64,000 bases of DNA from an uncultured Bacteroidales bacterium (lineage in GTDB: Bacteria > Bacteroidota > Bacteroidia > Bacteroidales > UBA932), in the NCBI GenBank assembly GCA_905234285.1, contig CAJOHK010000001.1, forward strand, positions 69,375 through 133,374. The letters are read 5' to 3'. Numbering within the stretch: the first letter of the stretch is position 1; each line of letters begins with the position of its first letter. Made by a program: the position numbers and the translations under genes. Shown here piece by piece: positions 9,492 to 19,966 of the stretch. The notes beneath the pieces were generated by a model. That model had not been told where the DNA came from, searched no databases, and saw nothing but the letters and a program-made list of their open reading frames with translations.

Positions 9492-10591
9492 ACGTTGAAC
9501 AGGAAGTGCATGATGTCACCGTCCTGTACTACGTAATCCTTTCCTTCGATGCCCATCTTGCCGGCGGCACGTACAGCGGCCTCGGTCTTGTATTCTACAA
9601 AGTCCTCGTACTTGATAACCTCGGCACGGATAAAACCGCGCTCAAAATCGGTGTGGATAACGCCGGCGGCGCGGGGCGCCTTATCCCCGGCCACGATGGT
9701 CCAGGCGCGGCACTCATCGGCGCCGGCCGTGAAGAAGGTGCGCAGGCCCAGCAGTTTGTAGGCGCTCTGGATGAGGCGCACTACGCCACTCTCCTGCAGA
9801 CCCATCTCTTCCAGGAACATCTGGCGGTCTTCGTACTCCTCGATTTCGGCAATTTCGGCCTCGGTTTTGGCGGCAATCGTGAGAATCTGGGCGTTCTCCC
9901 CTGCTACCGAGGCCTTTACGGCGTCTACATAGGCGTTACCCGTGGCGGCCGATGCCTCGTCTACGTTGCACACATAGAGCACCGGCTTGTTGGTGAGCAG
10001 GTACAGGTCCTTGGCCATCTGGGCTTCCTCGGCATTCTCGGGCTCCACGCTGCGGCAGTTCTTGCCCTGCAGGAGCACTTCCTTGTAGCGGAGCAAGAGG
10101 GCCAGGAGTTTTTTGGCCTCTTTGTCACCGCCGGTGGTGGCCATTTTCTCTACCTTCTTGATGCGGTTTTCTACGGTCTCCAGGTCCTTGATCTGGAGCT
10201 CGGTGTCTACCACTTCCTTATCCCGGACCGGGTCCACGGAACCGTCTACGTGCACAATGTTGCCGTCGTCAAAGCAGCGAAGCACGTGCAGGATGGCGTC
10301 GGTTTCACGGATGTTGGCCAGGAACTGGTTGCCCAGGCCTTCACCTTTGGAAGCGCCCTTTACCAGGCCTGCAATATCCACGATTTCTACCGTGGCAGGA
10401 ATGGTGCGCTTGGGCTGGCAAATCTCGGTAAGAACCTCCAGCCGTTTGTCGGGCACGTTGGTAGAACCCACGTTGGGGTCGATGGTACAGAACGGGAAAT
10501 TGGCACTCTGGGCCTTCCCGGAGCTCACGCAATTAAATAAAGTAGACTTGCCCACATTGGGCAAGCCTACTATTCCACACTTTAAAGCCAT
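9488..10591 (-). CDS. ychF: Redox-regulated ATPase YchF (Obg-like P-loop protein)
   Basis: A 367-residue cytoplasmic P-loop NTPase of the Obg/YchF group that binds ribosomes and prefers ATP. Motifs: G1 GLPNVGKST, the Obg-type [12 protein letters not shown]3 [10 protein letters not shown], and a G4 position reading CNVDE, the NxxE form that explains ATP preference. A helical arm follows, then a C-terminal TGS domain ([19 protein letters not shown]) ending [11 protein letters not shown], the typical C-terminus. It starts 12 bp after the ppiD stop, so read-through from the ppiD promoter is likely. Confidence 0.97.
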   Translation of the reverse strand: MALKCGIVGLPNVGKSTLFNCVSSGKAQSANFPFCTIDPNVGSTNVPDKRLEVLTEICQPKRTIPATVEIVDIAGLVKGASKGEGLGNQFLANIRETDAILHVLRCFDDGNIVHVDGSVDPVRDKEVVDTELQIKDLETVENRIKKVEKMATTGGDKEAKKLLALLLRYKEVLLQGKNCRSVEPENAEEAQMAKDLYLLTNKPVLYVCNVDEASAATGNAYVDAVKASVAGENAQILTIAAKTEAEIAEIEEYEDRQMFLEEMGLQESGVVRLIQSAYKLLGLRTFFTAGADECRAWTIVAGDKAPRAAGVIHTDFERGFIRAEVIKYEDFVEYKTEAAVRAAGKMGIEGKDYVVQDGDIMHFLFNV

Positions 10592-10603
10592 GTTGCTTTT
10601 CTA

Positions 10604-12691
10604 TTAATAGAAACGGGCACGGTTGTCGTCCACTTTGCCTTCCATCATGAGCGGGAAGAGCATTTGGGCGTGGTAGCCGTCAATGCGGATCTGGGCGGCC
10701 TTGGCGTCATCCTCGGTGTAGTAGGCTCCGGTCTCGCGGCCGTTCACCTGCAGCACATAGGCACCCATGACACCGGCAACTGGACCGGTAAGGGCACCTT
10801 CCCGGGCGGCAGCCACAGCACCTATGAAGGCAGGCTCTGTGCTGGGAGCGGAGTTGGTGGAGAAGGTGACGTCGGAGAGGGAAGAAACGGTGGTACCCAA
10901 CTTCTCGGCTACAGCCTCCAGATTGGAGAGACCCTCGATTTGAGCGGCCACATCCTGAGCATGCTTCTGGGCATATTTCTCACGATAGAGCTGGCTGCGG
11001 ATACCGTCCTTAACCTCGTCCAGTTTGGCATAACCTTCCTTGTGGGCTTCCTTAACGGCAAGCACAAAGAAGTAGTTGTTATCTACGGTAATGATGGAGG
11101 AAGCCTTGCCGGGCTTGTTGTCAAAGGCCCAGCGGGTTACTTCCTTGGCGTGGCCGATGGAACCGTAAGTATCGGTGCCCTCGTTCACGGTGAGGCTGCG
11201 GGAATAGGTGCCGGTAGAGTCGCAGGCGGCCTTGTAGCTGGCGTACTTGCCGTTAGCCTTCACGGCCAGTTGGTTGGCCTTGTTGTAGGTGGCGGCATAG
11301 GTTTCCTTGCTGGGCAGGGCGGCTTTCTCGAACACTGCCACTTTCTTCTTGGCTACGGGAGCGGTGGTCTTGACAACCTCCACTACGTGTACGCCATACT
11401 GGGTGGTGATGACGAAAGGCTTGCCCACCTGGGCGTTGAGCACGGGCTCGAAGCCGGGGATAATGGCGTTCTGGGTCATCCAGCCCAGATTGCCCTGCTC
11501 GCCGTCGGCGGCATTGCCCTTATCCAGGGAGTACAGGGTGGCCAGGGTAGAGAAGTTGCTCTTGTTCACTACGGTGAGCAGGCTGTCGGCGGTGTGACGG
11601 GCATCGGCACCCTGCAGCATGATGTGGCGCACATACACAGAGTCAGGTACGTTGGCCAGTTCCATGATGCGGGCGGCGTAGAAGTTGTTGCCGCTCTGGT
11701 AGATGGGGGAAACCCCGCTCTTGTTGGCGGTAACGAAGGCGTCTACGTCCTTGTTCACGCTGCGGAGTTCGCCGTCCTTGTACCAACGGTCTGTCCACTG
11801 GCGGTCGCTGTTGCGCTGCAGGAAGGCACGCACGTTGTCGGTGCCGGCGAATTCATCGTAGAGGGCTACGAAGTTCTCGTTCTCGGCGTTAACGTCGGAG
11901 GCTGAGGGCTTTACCTCGAATACGGCATACTCAATGTCGCGGGTGGCCTTTTGCTTGTAGTTCTCCTTATGGTTGTCGTAGAACTTCTTAATCTCGGCGC
12001 TGGAAACCACCACGGTGGAATCTTCCGGGAAGTAGGTGTTGGGAGCCATCACAAAGTCTACCTGGGCGGTAGTGTTGTTCTCGGCCACAGCGTTCTTCTG
12101 CTCCAGGGAATTCACATAAGAAGCGGCGGTGAACAGGCTGGTGTACTTCTCCGTGTAACGGTTGGAACGGACGGCGTTCTGGAGGTAATTGCGAAGCAGC
12201 AGGCCGCGGCCGCTTTCGTCGGAAGATACATTCTCCAGGAACTCACGCACCAGGGCCGGGGAGTAGTTGCCATCCTCGTCCATGAACATGCCGGTGGAGA
12301 GCACCACAGGGGACACATTGTCGCCAACAAACAGGTCGATTTGCTCCTGCTGACCCACGCGGATACCAGCCTTCTGGATGGTGGGGACAAGCAGATAGCG
12401 CTCTACCAGGTTGTTCCAGGCGAGTTCACGGGTCTGACGCTGTGCCTGCTCGCTGGAGGCCGACTGACCGGTGATCATCTCACGCACGTCGGAGAATTGC
12501 TTTACCTCCTGATCGAAGTCTGTATAGGAAACGGACTTACCGTTGATTTTGCCGACATCGTACTTGGAAGAAGCAGACTGGATGGTCTGGATGATGTCGG
12601 ACGGGTTCACAAGGAAGAGTAACAGACCGAAGGCAATGATGAGGGATGCACCAATGCCAAATTTAGTTCTGATAGTCTCAAGAGCTGCCAT
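10604..12691 (-). CDS. PpiD/SurA-type periplasmic peptidyl-prolyl isomerase and chaperone
   Basis: A 695-residue protein with one N-terminal membrane helix ([16 protein letters not shown]) and no cleavable signal, giving an inner-membrane anchor with a periplasmic body like PpiD. The SurA_N-like chaperone region follows ([17 protein letters not shown]), and a parvulin (PPIC) domain sits mid-protein ([19 protein letters not shown] through [17 protein letters not shown]). It assists folding of outer-membrane proteins crossing the periplasm. The closing residues include a conserved RFY. Its own promoter box lies at 12730-12737, downstream of lptC. Confidence 0.9.
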   Translation of the reverse strand: MAALETIRTKFGIGASLIIAFGLLLFLVNPSDIIQTIQSASSKYDVGKINGKSVSYTDFDQEVKQFSDVREMITGQSASSEQAQRQTRELAWNNLVERYLLVPTIQKAGIRVGQQEQIDLFVGDNVSPVVLSTGMFMDEDGNYSPALVREFLENVSSDESGRGLLLRNYLQNAVRSNRYTEKYTSLFTAASYVNSLEQKNAVAENNTTAQVDFVMAPNTYFPEDSTVVVSSAEIKKFYDNHKENYKQKATRDIEYAVFEVKPSASDVNAENENFVALYDEFAGTDNVRAFLQRNSDRQWTDRWYKDGELRSVNKDVDAFVTANKSGVSPIYQSGNNFYAARIMELANVPDSVYVRHIMLQGADARHTADSLLTVVNKSNFSTLATLYSLDKGNAADGEQGNLGWMTQNAIIPGFEPVLNAQVGKPFVITTQYGVHVVEVVKTTAPVAKKKVAVFEKAALPSKETYAATYNKANQLAVKANGKYASYKAACDSTGTYSRSLTVNEGTDTYGSIGHAKEVTRWAFDNKPGKASSIITVDNNYFFVLAVKEAHKEGYAKLDEVKDGIRSQLYREKYAQKHAQDVAAQIEGLSNLEAVAEKLGTTVSSLSDVTFSTNSAPSTEPAFIGAVAAAREGALTGPVAGVMGAYVLQVNGRETGAYYTEDDAKAAQIRIDGYHAQMLFPLMMEGKVDDNRARFY

Positions 12692-12729
12692 TGTATGTTA
12701 AATTTTTAATAATTACTCTATAAGGGCTG

Positions 12730-12737
12730 CAAAAATA
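12730..12737 (-). promoter_or_regulatory. Promoter -7 box for ppiD-ychF
   Basis: TATTTTTG on the minus strand followed by CAGCC, 38 nt before the ppiD ATG, in the 68-bp gap after lptC. It matches the TAnnTTTG consensus and suggests ppiD can be transcribed separately from lptC. Confidence 0.6.
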
Positions 12738-12759
12738 CGAATTTTCTTCTAATTAACCA

Positions 12760-13383
12760 CTATTTTTTTAACAGAGGCCCTATAAAATTCACCGTATCTA
12801 TCACAACCTTAGTGCTGTCCTGCTCTACAAAGTAGTTGTCGAAGGGGTGCATGAGAATGGCGTTGCGGGCCATTTCGTCGGAGCGCATGCCGTAGCCCTG
12901 CATGAAACCGTCGGGGGAATACATCTTTATGTAGCAGTCGGTCCATATCTCGTGGGCCTTGCTGTCCCAATAGATAGTGTCGGTTTCCATGGTCTCCTGC
13001 TTAAGGATATTATGGATAACCACATTGCCAAAGGCCGACCACTTTTCCTTGGTTTTGTCGGGGTATTTGTCGTGCCGGGCCTTTTCCGAGACGATGGTGG
13101 TTTCCAACAAACCGTCATCGCCGTACCCGTACACGCGGATTCCGTTAGGGAAGAGGTCGTAGGACAGGGTATCATGCTCGTAGGCCTCCATGCGGGGCGC
13201 CTCCACGCGCATTTTGAGCCGGCCATTCTCTGACTGAAGGAAGAACATGCTGTCCACTACCTGCAGCGGGGTTACGTTCAGGTCTAGTTTCTCGGCCTCC
13301 TTCAAATTGCTTTTGCAGGAATATACGACGAAAGCAACCGCCAGAGCGGTTGCCATCGTCATAAATATGCGGCGCAGTTTCAC
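12760..13383 (-). CDS. lptC: LPS export periplasmic protein LptC
   Basis: A 207-residue LptC: periplasmic part of the Lpt bridge that carries LPS from the inner-membrane LptB2FG transporter towards LptA/D. The N-terminus has a hydrophobic segment ending VVYSCKS, which fits either an anchor or a lipobox. The rest shows the LptC beta-jellyroll pattern, for example LQSENGRLKMRVEAPRMEAY, the FPNGIRVYGY region and FGNVVIHN. The start overlaps the TPR gene stop by one base at 13383. The position downstream of coaX, an outer-membrane protein and a TPR gene is the usual Bacteroidales neighbourhood. Confidence 0.9.
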   Translation of the reverse strand: MKLRRIFMTMATALAVAFVVYSCKSNLKEAEKLDLNVTPLQVVDSMFFLQSENGRLKMRVEAPRMEAYEHDTLSYDLFPNGIRVYGYGDDGLLETTIVSEKARHDKYPDKTKEKWSAFGNVVIHNILKQETMETDTIYWDSKAHEIWTDCYIKMYSPDGFMQGYGMRSDEMARNAILMHPFDNYFVEQDSTKVVIDTVNFIGPLLKK

Positions 13384-14711
13384 TAGCGGTTTACACGTAC
13401 GGTGGTAGAGGCAGACATACCGCTGCAGGAAACCGTGTAGCTTTGTCCGGCGCTGAGGTCATACATGAAGGCCTCGGCGGCTTCGGGATAGTAGCGGCTC
13501 ACGGAAGCGATGGAAGAGGCGGCTTCGTCGGCCAGGGAAGGATCGGCGTTGCGGGCCTTCTGGTAGTAATCGGTGGCAGCCCAGTAGCGAGCCCACTTGT
13601 TCTCTACGCTCTCGCAGGTAGCCGAAGCCCAGAGGTTACCCAAAATCATGTAGGACTTTCCGGCATAACCGCAATCCAGTTCCACAGCCTTGCGGGCAGC
13701 TTCGTTGGCCTTGCTCTTCATGCTGTTCTTATAGGCGAACAGGGCCAGTTCATAGTAGTACTGGGCCTTGGTGGCATCGTCGGCGTCGGGGTAGGAGATG
13801 GCCTCCTCCAGATAACGGCCGGCATCGGCAACGTTGTCGCGGGCGGCGTTCAGACGATAAAGGAAGTAGGCGCTGCGGGCCGAAGGTTCAGACTTGTACA
13901 TAGAGGTAACAGCCTTGAGGTAGAGGTCATTGTTGGCGCAATCCTCGGCGCTGCTCATGAGCTTGACAATCTTGGTAACCAGTGTCTGGTTGTTGGGATC
14001 GGCCTCGAAGCGGGGGCCGAAGATGGCGATGAGGTTCTCGCAGGAAGCCACTTTGCTGTCGGCGAAGATGGACTCGATAGTAGCCTTTACCTTGGCGTTC
14101 TCCTCGGCCTCGGTGTCGTTCTTGGCGGTAGCGCCTTCCAGGTTGGCCGATACTTTCTCGTACATGGCAATGACTTCGTCCGTGCTGAGCTGGTTCTCAC
14201 GATAGAGGGTGATGGCACTCTGCAGGAGATTTACCATGAGGGAACCGTTGGCCTTGGCACCCAGTTCATCCACAATGGGAGACAAGTTCTTGTAGATGTA
14301 GGCGGCATCGGAACCCCTATAGTTGATCATGTACTGGCCCTTATTGTTAAGGATGTCCACTTTCTTTTTGGGATAGGTGGCCATACGCTGGTCCTGGAGG
14401 GTGAGGATGGTATCTACAATGGCTTCACGGGCAGCGGCGTCCTTGGTCTTCTTATAGAGATTGGTCATGAGCGTGGTGCCGTGAATGAACATGTTCTGCG
14501 ATGCTGTAGCCGGGCAAACGGCATAGGCCTTGCGCCAGTTGGGCAGGGCCGACTCGTAATTTTTCTGCTTGTAATACTCCGTGTAGTAGGAGAGGTACTT
14601 GATGCACTCTGCACTGTCGGCGCCGTGTCCATACTTGGAACCCTGGGCAAACAGGCTCTGGCCTGCGAAGATGGCCAGGAATGCGACTGCGATGAAGGTT
14701 AATCTTTTCAT
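13383..14711 (-). CDS. Periplasmic TPR-repeat protein
   Basis: A 442-residue protein with signal peptide (MKRLTFIAVAFLAIFAGQSLFAQ). TPR-like helical repeats begin near residue 37 (YYTEYYKQKNYESALPNWRKAYAVCP) and recur in the C-terminal half (AQYYYELALFAYKNSMKSKANEAARKAVEL and KWARYWAATDYYQKARNADPS). TPR proteins act as scaffolds, and this one sits in the coaX-OMP-TPR-lptC-ppiD envelope cluster, so a role in outer-membrane assembly is plausible but not shown by sequence. The 55-bp gap upstream has no clear -7 box. Confidence 0.88.
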   Translation of the reverse strand: MKRLTFIAVAFLAIFAGQSLFAQGSKYGHGADSAECIKYLSYYTEYYKQKNYESALPNWRKAYAVCPATASQNMFIHGTTLMTNLYKKTKDAAAREAIVDTILTLQDQRMATYPKKKVDILNNKGQYMINYRGSDAAYIYKNLSPIVDELGAKANGSLMVNLLQSAITLYRENQLSTDEVIAMYEKVSANLEGATAKNDTEAEENAKVKATIESIFADSKVASCENLIAIFGPRFEADPNNQTLVTKIVKLMSSAEDCANNDLYLKAVTSMYKSEPSARSAYFLYRLNAARDNVADAGRYLEEAISYPDADDATKAQYYYELALFAYKNSMKSKANEAARKAVELDCGYAGKSYMILGNLWASATCESVENKWARYWAATDYYQKARNADPSLADEAASSIASVSRYYPEAAEAFMYDLSAGQSYTVSCSGMSASTTVRVNR

Positions 14712-14766
14712 ATTGTCAGAATTTTTAATTGTCAGTTCAGGACTTGTTTTTCAACTATTGTACCAA

Positions 14767-16050
14767 TTACTCATACTTGGGTTTCTGGAACCAGATGTCA
14801 AAGACGTTCATCCCCACCGAAAAACCAAAGTAATTTTCCTTGATTTGAGAGGCTTGAAGGCCCCGGCGACCGGCTTCCAGGCTCACGGAAATACCGTTAT
14901 ACCAGCGGAATACGGGAACGGTCATACCTATGGTAATACCAATGGCATCTACGTGCGAACCGGCTACCGTATAATAGGAACGGTCCCAATAGGCGCCTGC
15001 CCGGTACGTACACCGGCGCATGAAATAGCGGATGTCGTTGCGGTTGGGCGTCCATTCACCGCCGATACGCACCGACTGGCCTACAGAGGAAGCAAAAAGT
15101 ATATCTCCCTTGGTAGAGAAGCCACGCACGTTCTCAAAGCCGCTGTTTGCCCAGTTGGAGCGGGTATAGTCTACCTCTATGCTCCAGATATCGGCTTTGC
15201 GGTAACTCAAACCTACACCCAGTTCATCTCCCATGCGAAGGCCAGAAAGATCCTCGGAGTTGCGTTCCCTGTGATAACTGCCCAGGGTCTGATAATAGAT
15301 GGCATGGCCGAAAATGGGCGTGGAAAGGCGATAGGTGGCACCCAGGGTGAGTTTGGAGGTGGTAGAAAGCGGTTGTTCATACTGCAGGCCGAATTTCACG
15401 TTCACGTTGTTCACCTGCAGGGAATCGCCGTAGTCGAAAGCCTGATAGGCGGTTTTGCTGGCCTGCCAGGCCGAGTACTTATCGATGTTGCCAAAGCAAT
15501 AGTTCACCTGAACACCCAGGGAAAGCCGGTTCCAAAGCGTAACGGCGGCGGCTCCAAAAAGCTGATACAAGCCACCTTTACCCGTAGAAGAGAAAGATTC
15601 CTTTCCGGTAGTAAGATCGATTGTCTGGTAGGCGATATTGTATCCCACGTCTGTCATGGGCGTAAGGCCCAGCATGAAGGCGGTATGATTCCACATGGGG
15701 AAGGAAATAACAAAATCGTCTATGTTGAAGGTGGTATTCAAGCCCTTTTTATCGCCCTCATGAAATAGGGAGATGCGCCCTTTAAGCCCAAAATCGGACA
15801 TAAAGGAGAGGGTATCGCGGGCGGTAACCGAAGCGGGATTCAGGATATTGATAAAGCGGTTGTTACGGGCTGCTATACCAATGCCGCCCATTCCTTTATT
15901 CCAGGAAGTTCCCACGGAATGGAACTGGCCCACGCCAAAGGAAGAATAAGGGGAATAACCTGCAAAAGTGCCGTCCTGAGCCTTTGCGCCCCAGGCCGAG
16001 ACCAGCAGTAACAACGCCGCTACCAAGCTATTTTTGCATACTCTGAGCAT
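14767..16050 (-). CDS. Putative outer-membrane beta-barrel protein (FadL/PorV-like)
   Basis: A 427-residue protein with signal peptide (NSLVAALLLLVSAWGAKA). The mature N-terminus FAGYSPYSSFGVGQF and the motif GMGGIGIAARNNRFINILNPAS resemble FadL-superfamily barrels of Bacteroidota, where a short helix and an NPA-type turn precede about 14 amphipathic strands. The remainder alternates hydrophobic and polar residues with many Tyr and Trp. The start overlaps the end of coaX by 23 bp, so the genes are coupled. Any transport substrate or secretion role is unknown. Confidence 0.75.
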   Translation of the reverse strand: MLRVCKNSLVAALLLLVSAWGAKAQDGTFAGYSPYSSFGVGQFHSVGTSWNKGMGGIGIAARNNRFINILNPASVTARDTLSFMSDFGLKGRISLFHEGDKKGLNTTFNIDDFVISFPMWNHTAFMLGLTPMTDVGYNIAYQTIDLTTGKESFSSTGKGGLYQLFGAAAVTLWNRLSLGVQVNYCFGNIDKYSAWQASKTAYQAFDYGDSLQVNNVNVKFGLQYEQPLSTTSKLTLGATYRLSTPIFGHAIYYQTLGSYHRERNSEDLSGLRMGDELGVGLSYRKADIWSIEVDYTRSNWANSGFENVRGFSTKGDILFASSVGQSVRIGGEWTPNRNDIRYFMRRCTYRAGAYWDRSYYTVAGSHVDAIGITIGMTVPVFRWYNGISVSLEAGRRGLQASQIKENYFGFSVGMNVFDIWFQKPKYE

Positions 16051-16756
16051 ACTCGTCTGCCATTAATGCCAAACCCATCAAAACCAGGTTACAAATTACA
16101 AAGATGGAACTTTTCATCCGTTTTGCAAAATAATTGGCGTCGCCGCCGGTAAATACGGCGATGTTGCCCGGATAAAGAGCCAGGTAGCCTTCGATTTCAA
16201 ATTTGATGCCTGAAACCACTCCGCTCTCCATGGACTCGCTTTCTGACAGGCCGATTTCCTCCGGATTCTGGGAAATATCCACCAGCGGCAGGGAACGCGA
16301 ATAGCGGTTGAGCGCCTTGAAGCGCGTACGGCATCCCAGGGAAATATTGCCTCCCCTGTAGGACCCGTCCTCGGCGGTAAAATCTATGGAGAGAGTGGTG
16401 CCAAAGTCTACGATGGTGCAGCCGCGGCCACGGAACAGATAGCGGGCGGCCAGGATGGAGGCGGCACGGTCGTAGGAGAGATAAGTGGGCAGTCCATGGC
16501 TCAAGAGTGCTTCCTTGTGATTGCGGTCTAACACCACCAGGGAGCCGCATTCGGCCTTTAGGGTGGTGATATCGGAATCCTGAAGAGGGATAACGCTGGA
16601 AACTACCATTACGGCGGGCTTTTCCTTACGGGTGAGGGAAAGGATGAAGTCCATATACTTCTCCCCCTGATACCGGAAAGTTTTTCCCAGTGTCATCCTG
16701 TCCGACCAGGCGGCCTTGAGCGCGGTGTTTCCTATTTCTATGAGCAGATTGGACAT
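16028..16756 (-). CDS. coaX: Type III pantothenate kinase
   Basis: Phosphorylates pantothenate, the first step of coenzyme A synthesis; a cytoplasmic ASKHA-fold enzyme. With the ATG at 16756 it is 242 residues. CoaX motifs are NLLIEIGNTALKAAW (phosphate loop), the Asp-containing VDFGTTLSIDF, and GGNISLGCRTRFKALNRYSRSLPLVD. I prefer this start to an ATG 18 bp upstream because a -7 box (16763-16770) overlaps the latter and the conserved N-terminus begins here. The 3' end overlaps the next gene by 23 bp. Confidence 0.93.
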   Translation of the reverse strand: MSNLLIEIGNTALKAAWSDRMTLGKTFRYQGEKYMDFILSLTRKEKPAVMVVSSVIPLQDSDITTLKAECGSLVVLDRNHKEALLSHGLPTYLSYDRAASILAARYLFRGRGCTIVDFGTTLSIDFTAEDGSYRGGNISLGCRTRFKALNRYSRSLPLVDISQNPEEIGLSESESMESGVVSGIKFEIEGYLALYPGNIAVFTGGDANYFAKRMKSSIFVICNLVLMGLALMADEYAQSMQK

Positions 16757-16762
16757 AGCCTG

Positions 16763-16770
16763 CAAATGTA
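16763..16770 (-). promoter_or_regulatory. Promoter -7 box for coaX
   Basis: TACATTTG on the minus strand sits between the mfd stop (16775) and the coaX ATG (16756), 6 nt before the ATG, implying a leaderless coaX transcript. Confidence 0.6.
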
Positions 16771-16774
16771 GCAA

Positions 16775-19700
16775 TTATTGCAGTTTTTTCAAAATCCGGA
16801 GGGCCTTCTCCAGGGAATCCACGCCCCGGGAAACCGTGCGGAGGCGCCCGCCGTCCTGGTTGAATTTGAAGAGAGTGGGATTCTCGTTCACGCGGGAGAG
16901 CACTTTCTCGAACTGCTTGGACTGATAGTAGTGCGACAGCGGATTGCTCACAAAGAACATGATTTGCATGCCGTTTTTCACTATGATCTTCTCAAAGCCC
17001 GTAATTGAGCCCAAATTCCTTATTTTAACCACCTGCAGCAGGTTTTTTACCTCCTGCGGCAGGGTGCCGAAGCGGTCCTCTATCTGGGCAGCCAGGCGGT
17101 CTATCTCGCGGTCGTCGGTAAGGGCGTCCAGCATTTTGTAGATACGGATTTTTTCGGCCGTAATATCTATGTAATCGTCCGGGATAAAGGCTGGTTGGTC
17201 GGTTTCTATGGTGCAGTCGTCTACAAACTTTTCCTGGGAAGCGCGGCTAATGCTGGCGCCGGTTTCTACGCCCAGTTCCTCCATAGCCTCGGAGAGAATC
17301 TTCTGGTAGGTTTCATAGCCCATATCCGAGATGAAACCGCTTTGCTCGGCGCCCAGCAGATTGCCGGCACCGCGGATATCCAGGTCCTGCATGGCAATGT
17401 TGAAGCCACTGCCCAGGTCGCTGAATTCCTCTATGGCGCGCAGCCTGCGGCGAGCTTCATCGGTGAGGGTAACCAGCGGCGGAACAATGAGATAACAGAA
17501 AGCCTTTTTGTTGGAGCGGCCTACTCGGCCCCGCAGCTGATGCAGGTCACTGAGGCCGATATTCTGGGCCTGGTTTACCAGGATGGTGTTGGCATTGGGA
17601 ATATCCAGGCCGTTCTCGATGATGGTGGTGCAAAGAAGGAGGTCATAGTCGCCGCGAATGAAGGCCAGCATGCGGTCTTCCAGATTTTTGGATTCCATTT
17701 GACCGTGGGTCACGCAAATTTTCATATCGGGTACCAGACGGTGCAGGATGTCCTCGATGGCCGGCAGTTCCTCCACCTTATTGTGCAGGAAGAAGATTTG
17801 TCCGCCGCGGTTGAGCTCGTAATTGATGATGCTCTTGATTTCCCGCTCGTCGAAGAGGATAATCTCGGTCTGGATGGGGATGCGGTTGGGCGGGGGAGTC
17901 TGGATAATGGAAAGGTCGCGCGCGCCCAGCAGGGAAAACTGCAGCGTACGGGGAATGGGGGTGGCCGTAAGGGTGAGGGTATCCACCGAATGCTTGAGCT
18001 GGCGCAGCTTTTCCTTGGCACTGACGCCGAACTTTTGCTCCTCGTCAATAACCAGCAGACCCAGATCCTTGAATTCAAAGCCGCCGCCCAGGATTTTGTG
18101 CGTGCCGATGAGGATGTCGATACTGCCCTCCTTGAGCCGCTTTTTGATGTCGGTGATTTGCTTGGCCGAGCGTAATCGGCTCACGTATTCCACCGTGCAG
18201 GGGAGATTCTGGAGGCGGGTGCGGAAGGTCTCGTAATGCTGAAGACTGAGGATGGTGGTAGGAACCAGCACCGCCACCTGCTTGGAGTCGCTTACCGCCT
18301 TGAAGGCCGCCCGAATGGCGATTTCCGTTTTGCCGAAGCCCACATCGCCGCAAACGAGGCGGTCCATGGGGCAGGTGTCCTCCATATCCTCCTTAACAGC
18401 TTTGGTGGCGCGCTCCTGGTCGGGGGTATCCTCGTACATGAAGGACGATTCCAACTCCTCCTGCAGATAAGTGTCGTGGGAGAAGGCAAAGCCCGTGGAC
18501 GCCTTCCGGCGGGCATACAGCTGGATGAGTTCCTTGGCGATATCCTTGACGCGGGACTTGGCCGCCGTCTTGAGGTTCTGCCAGGTCTTGGACCCCAGTT
18601 TATTGATGCGCGGCGGCTCGCCTTCCTTGGAACGGAAGCGGGAAATCTTGTGCAGGGAATGGACCGATACAAACACTACGTCGGAGCCGCCGTACATGAG
18701 TTTTACCACCTCGTGGCTCCGGCCTTTGTCGTCGGTCATTTTTACCAGGCCGCCGAAGATACCCACGCCGTGGTCGATGTGCACCACATAGTCGCCCAGG
18801 TGGAAAGCGCTGAGGTCGTTCAGGGTAAGCTGCTCACTCTTTTCTACCGTCCGGCGCATGCGTACGCGGTGGAATCGGTCAAAGATCTCGTGGTCGGTGT
18901 AGCAGCAAACCTTACTCTCATGGTCTATGAAGCCGGAATGGAAATTCTTTTCCTTGATGAATTCCGGCAACAGGGCATGCTCGTCCTGGAGCATAATGGA
19001 GCGCAGGCGTTCCAGTTGGGATTCTTTTTCTCCCAGGATGTATACCTTATATCCGCTTTCCAGGCGAGACCGGATGTCCGAAATGAGGAGTTCGAAGTTC
19101 TTGTTAAAAACCGGCTGGGGCGCTATGTTAAAACGAATGGCATCTACGCCCTCCCGCTGCAGGGGAATATCCAGATAAACGTGCTTGAATCCGTTGAGGG
19201 TAGGAAAGAATTCCCGCTCTTTGTACATGTCCGACGAATCCAGCCATACGGTGGCATCCTGGGGAAGGAGGCTTAGCAGGCTCACTTCGCCCGCACCTCC
19301 GCCGGCGGCTATGTCCGAGTAGATATCGGCCTGTTGCACCTGGCCCACAGAGAGCTGGGTATTGCAGTCGAAGAGGTGGATTTTCTCTATTTCGTTGCCG
19401 AAGAAGCTGATGCGATAGGGTTTTTCCAGCGAATAGGAGAAAATGTCTATGACGGCTCCGCGGATGGCGTATTGCCCCGGCGCCGATACAAAGTCTACCT
19501 TCTCAAAACCCTTCTCCACTAGCCTGGAACGCAGGTCCTCGTAGGAAATGGTTTCTCCTTCCTTTAAGCTAAGCAGGGCCGATGACAGCTCTTTTGCAGC
19601 CGGCACCTTTTCTTCCAGAGCCTCAGGGTAACTAACCAGGAATAAGCGTCCTTCCTGATAATTCATTATCTGGCCCACGGCGGCGGTACGCTGCACACCC

Positions 19701-19966
19701 AGGGAAGACTTGTAGTTGCTGCGCTCTACATTCTTTCCGCTTTCCGGTAAAAAGAATACGCAGTCGCCCTCTACCATATTATATAAGTCGGCGGTGCAAT
19801 ACTCGGCGGCTTCGCGGGTGGGAAGGACAATCAGGTGGATGTTTTGGGTGGCTGCTTGGGACAGAACAGCCCAGCGTGCCGACAAGAATAGCCCGCTGCA
19901 GAAGACTTCTTCCCTTTTTTGAAGCTCATTCTGCAGGAGCAGGGCGCTTTTTTCGCTTATCAACAT
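16775..19966 (-). CDS. mfd: Transcription-repair coupling factor Mfd
   Basis: A 1063-residue DNA translocase that removes stalled RNA polymerase from damaged DNA and recruits UvrA. Domains in order: UvrB-homology N-terminal region (about 1-330); the RNA-polymerase-interacting domain opening LGDYVVHIDHGVGIFGGLV; RecG-like helicase motor with Walker A CGDVGFGKTEIAIRAAF, the DEEQ box VIDEEQKFGV and TATPIPRTLQ; then QLRGRVGRSNKKAFCYL; and the C-terminal TRCF domain. Length is normal or slightly short. It diverges from ruvB across a 257-bp AT-rich region. No clear -7 box precedes it. Confidence 0.97.
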   Translation of the reverse strand: MLISEKSALLLQNELQKREEVFCSGLFLSARWAVLSQAATQNIHLIVLPTREAAEYCTADLYNMVEGDCVFFLPESGKNVERSNYKSSLGVQRTAAVGQIMNYQEGRLFLVSYPEALEEKVPAAKELSSALLSLKEGETISYEDLRSRLVEKGFEKVDFVSAPGQYAIRGAVIDIFSYSLEKPYRISFFGNEIEKIHLFDCNTQLSVGQVQQADIYSDIAAGGGAGEVSLLSLLPQDATVWLDSSDMYKEREFFPTLNGFKHVYLDIPLQREGVDAIRFNIAPQPVFNKNFELLISDIRSRLESGYKVYILGEKESQLERLRSIMLQDEHALLPEFIKEKNFHSGFIDHESKVCCYTDHEIFDRFHRVRMRRTVEKSEQLTLNDLSAFHLGDYVVHIDHGVGIFGGLVKMTDDKGRSHEVVKLMYGGSDVVFVSVHSLHKISRFRSKEGEPPRINKLGSKTWQNLKTAAKSRVKDIAKELIQLYARRKASTGFAFSHDTYLQEELESSFMYEDTPDQERATKAVKEDMEDTCPMDRLVCGDVGFGKTEIAIRAAFKAVSDSKQVAVLVPTTILSLQHYETFRTRLQNLPCTVEYVSRLRSAKQITDIKKRLKEGSIDILIGTHKILGGGFEFKDLGLLVIDEEQKFGVSAKEKLRQLKHSVDTLTLTATPIPRTLQFSLLGARDLSIIQTPPPNRIPIQTEIILFDEREIKSIINYELNRGGQIFFLHNKVEELPAIEDILHRLVPDMKICVTHGQMESKNLEDRMLAFIRGDYDLLLCTTIIENGLDIPNANTILVNQAQNIGLSDLHQLRGRVGRSNKKAFCYLIVPPLVTLTDEARRRLRAIEEFSDLGSGFNIAMQDLDIRGAGNLLGAEQSGFISDMGYETYQKILSEAMEELGVETGASISRASQEKFVDDCTIETDQPAFIPDDYIDITAEKIRIYKMLDALTDDREIDRLAAQIEDRFGTLPQEVKNLLQVVKIRNLGSITGFEKIIVKNGMQIMFFVSNPLSHYYQSKQFEKVLSRVNENPTLFKFNQDGGRLRTVSRGVDSLEKALRILKKLQ

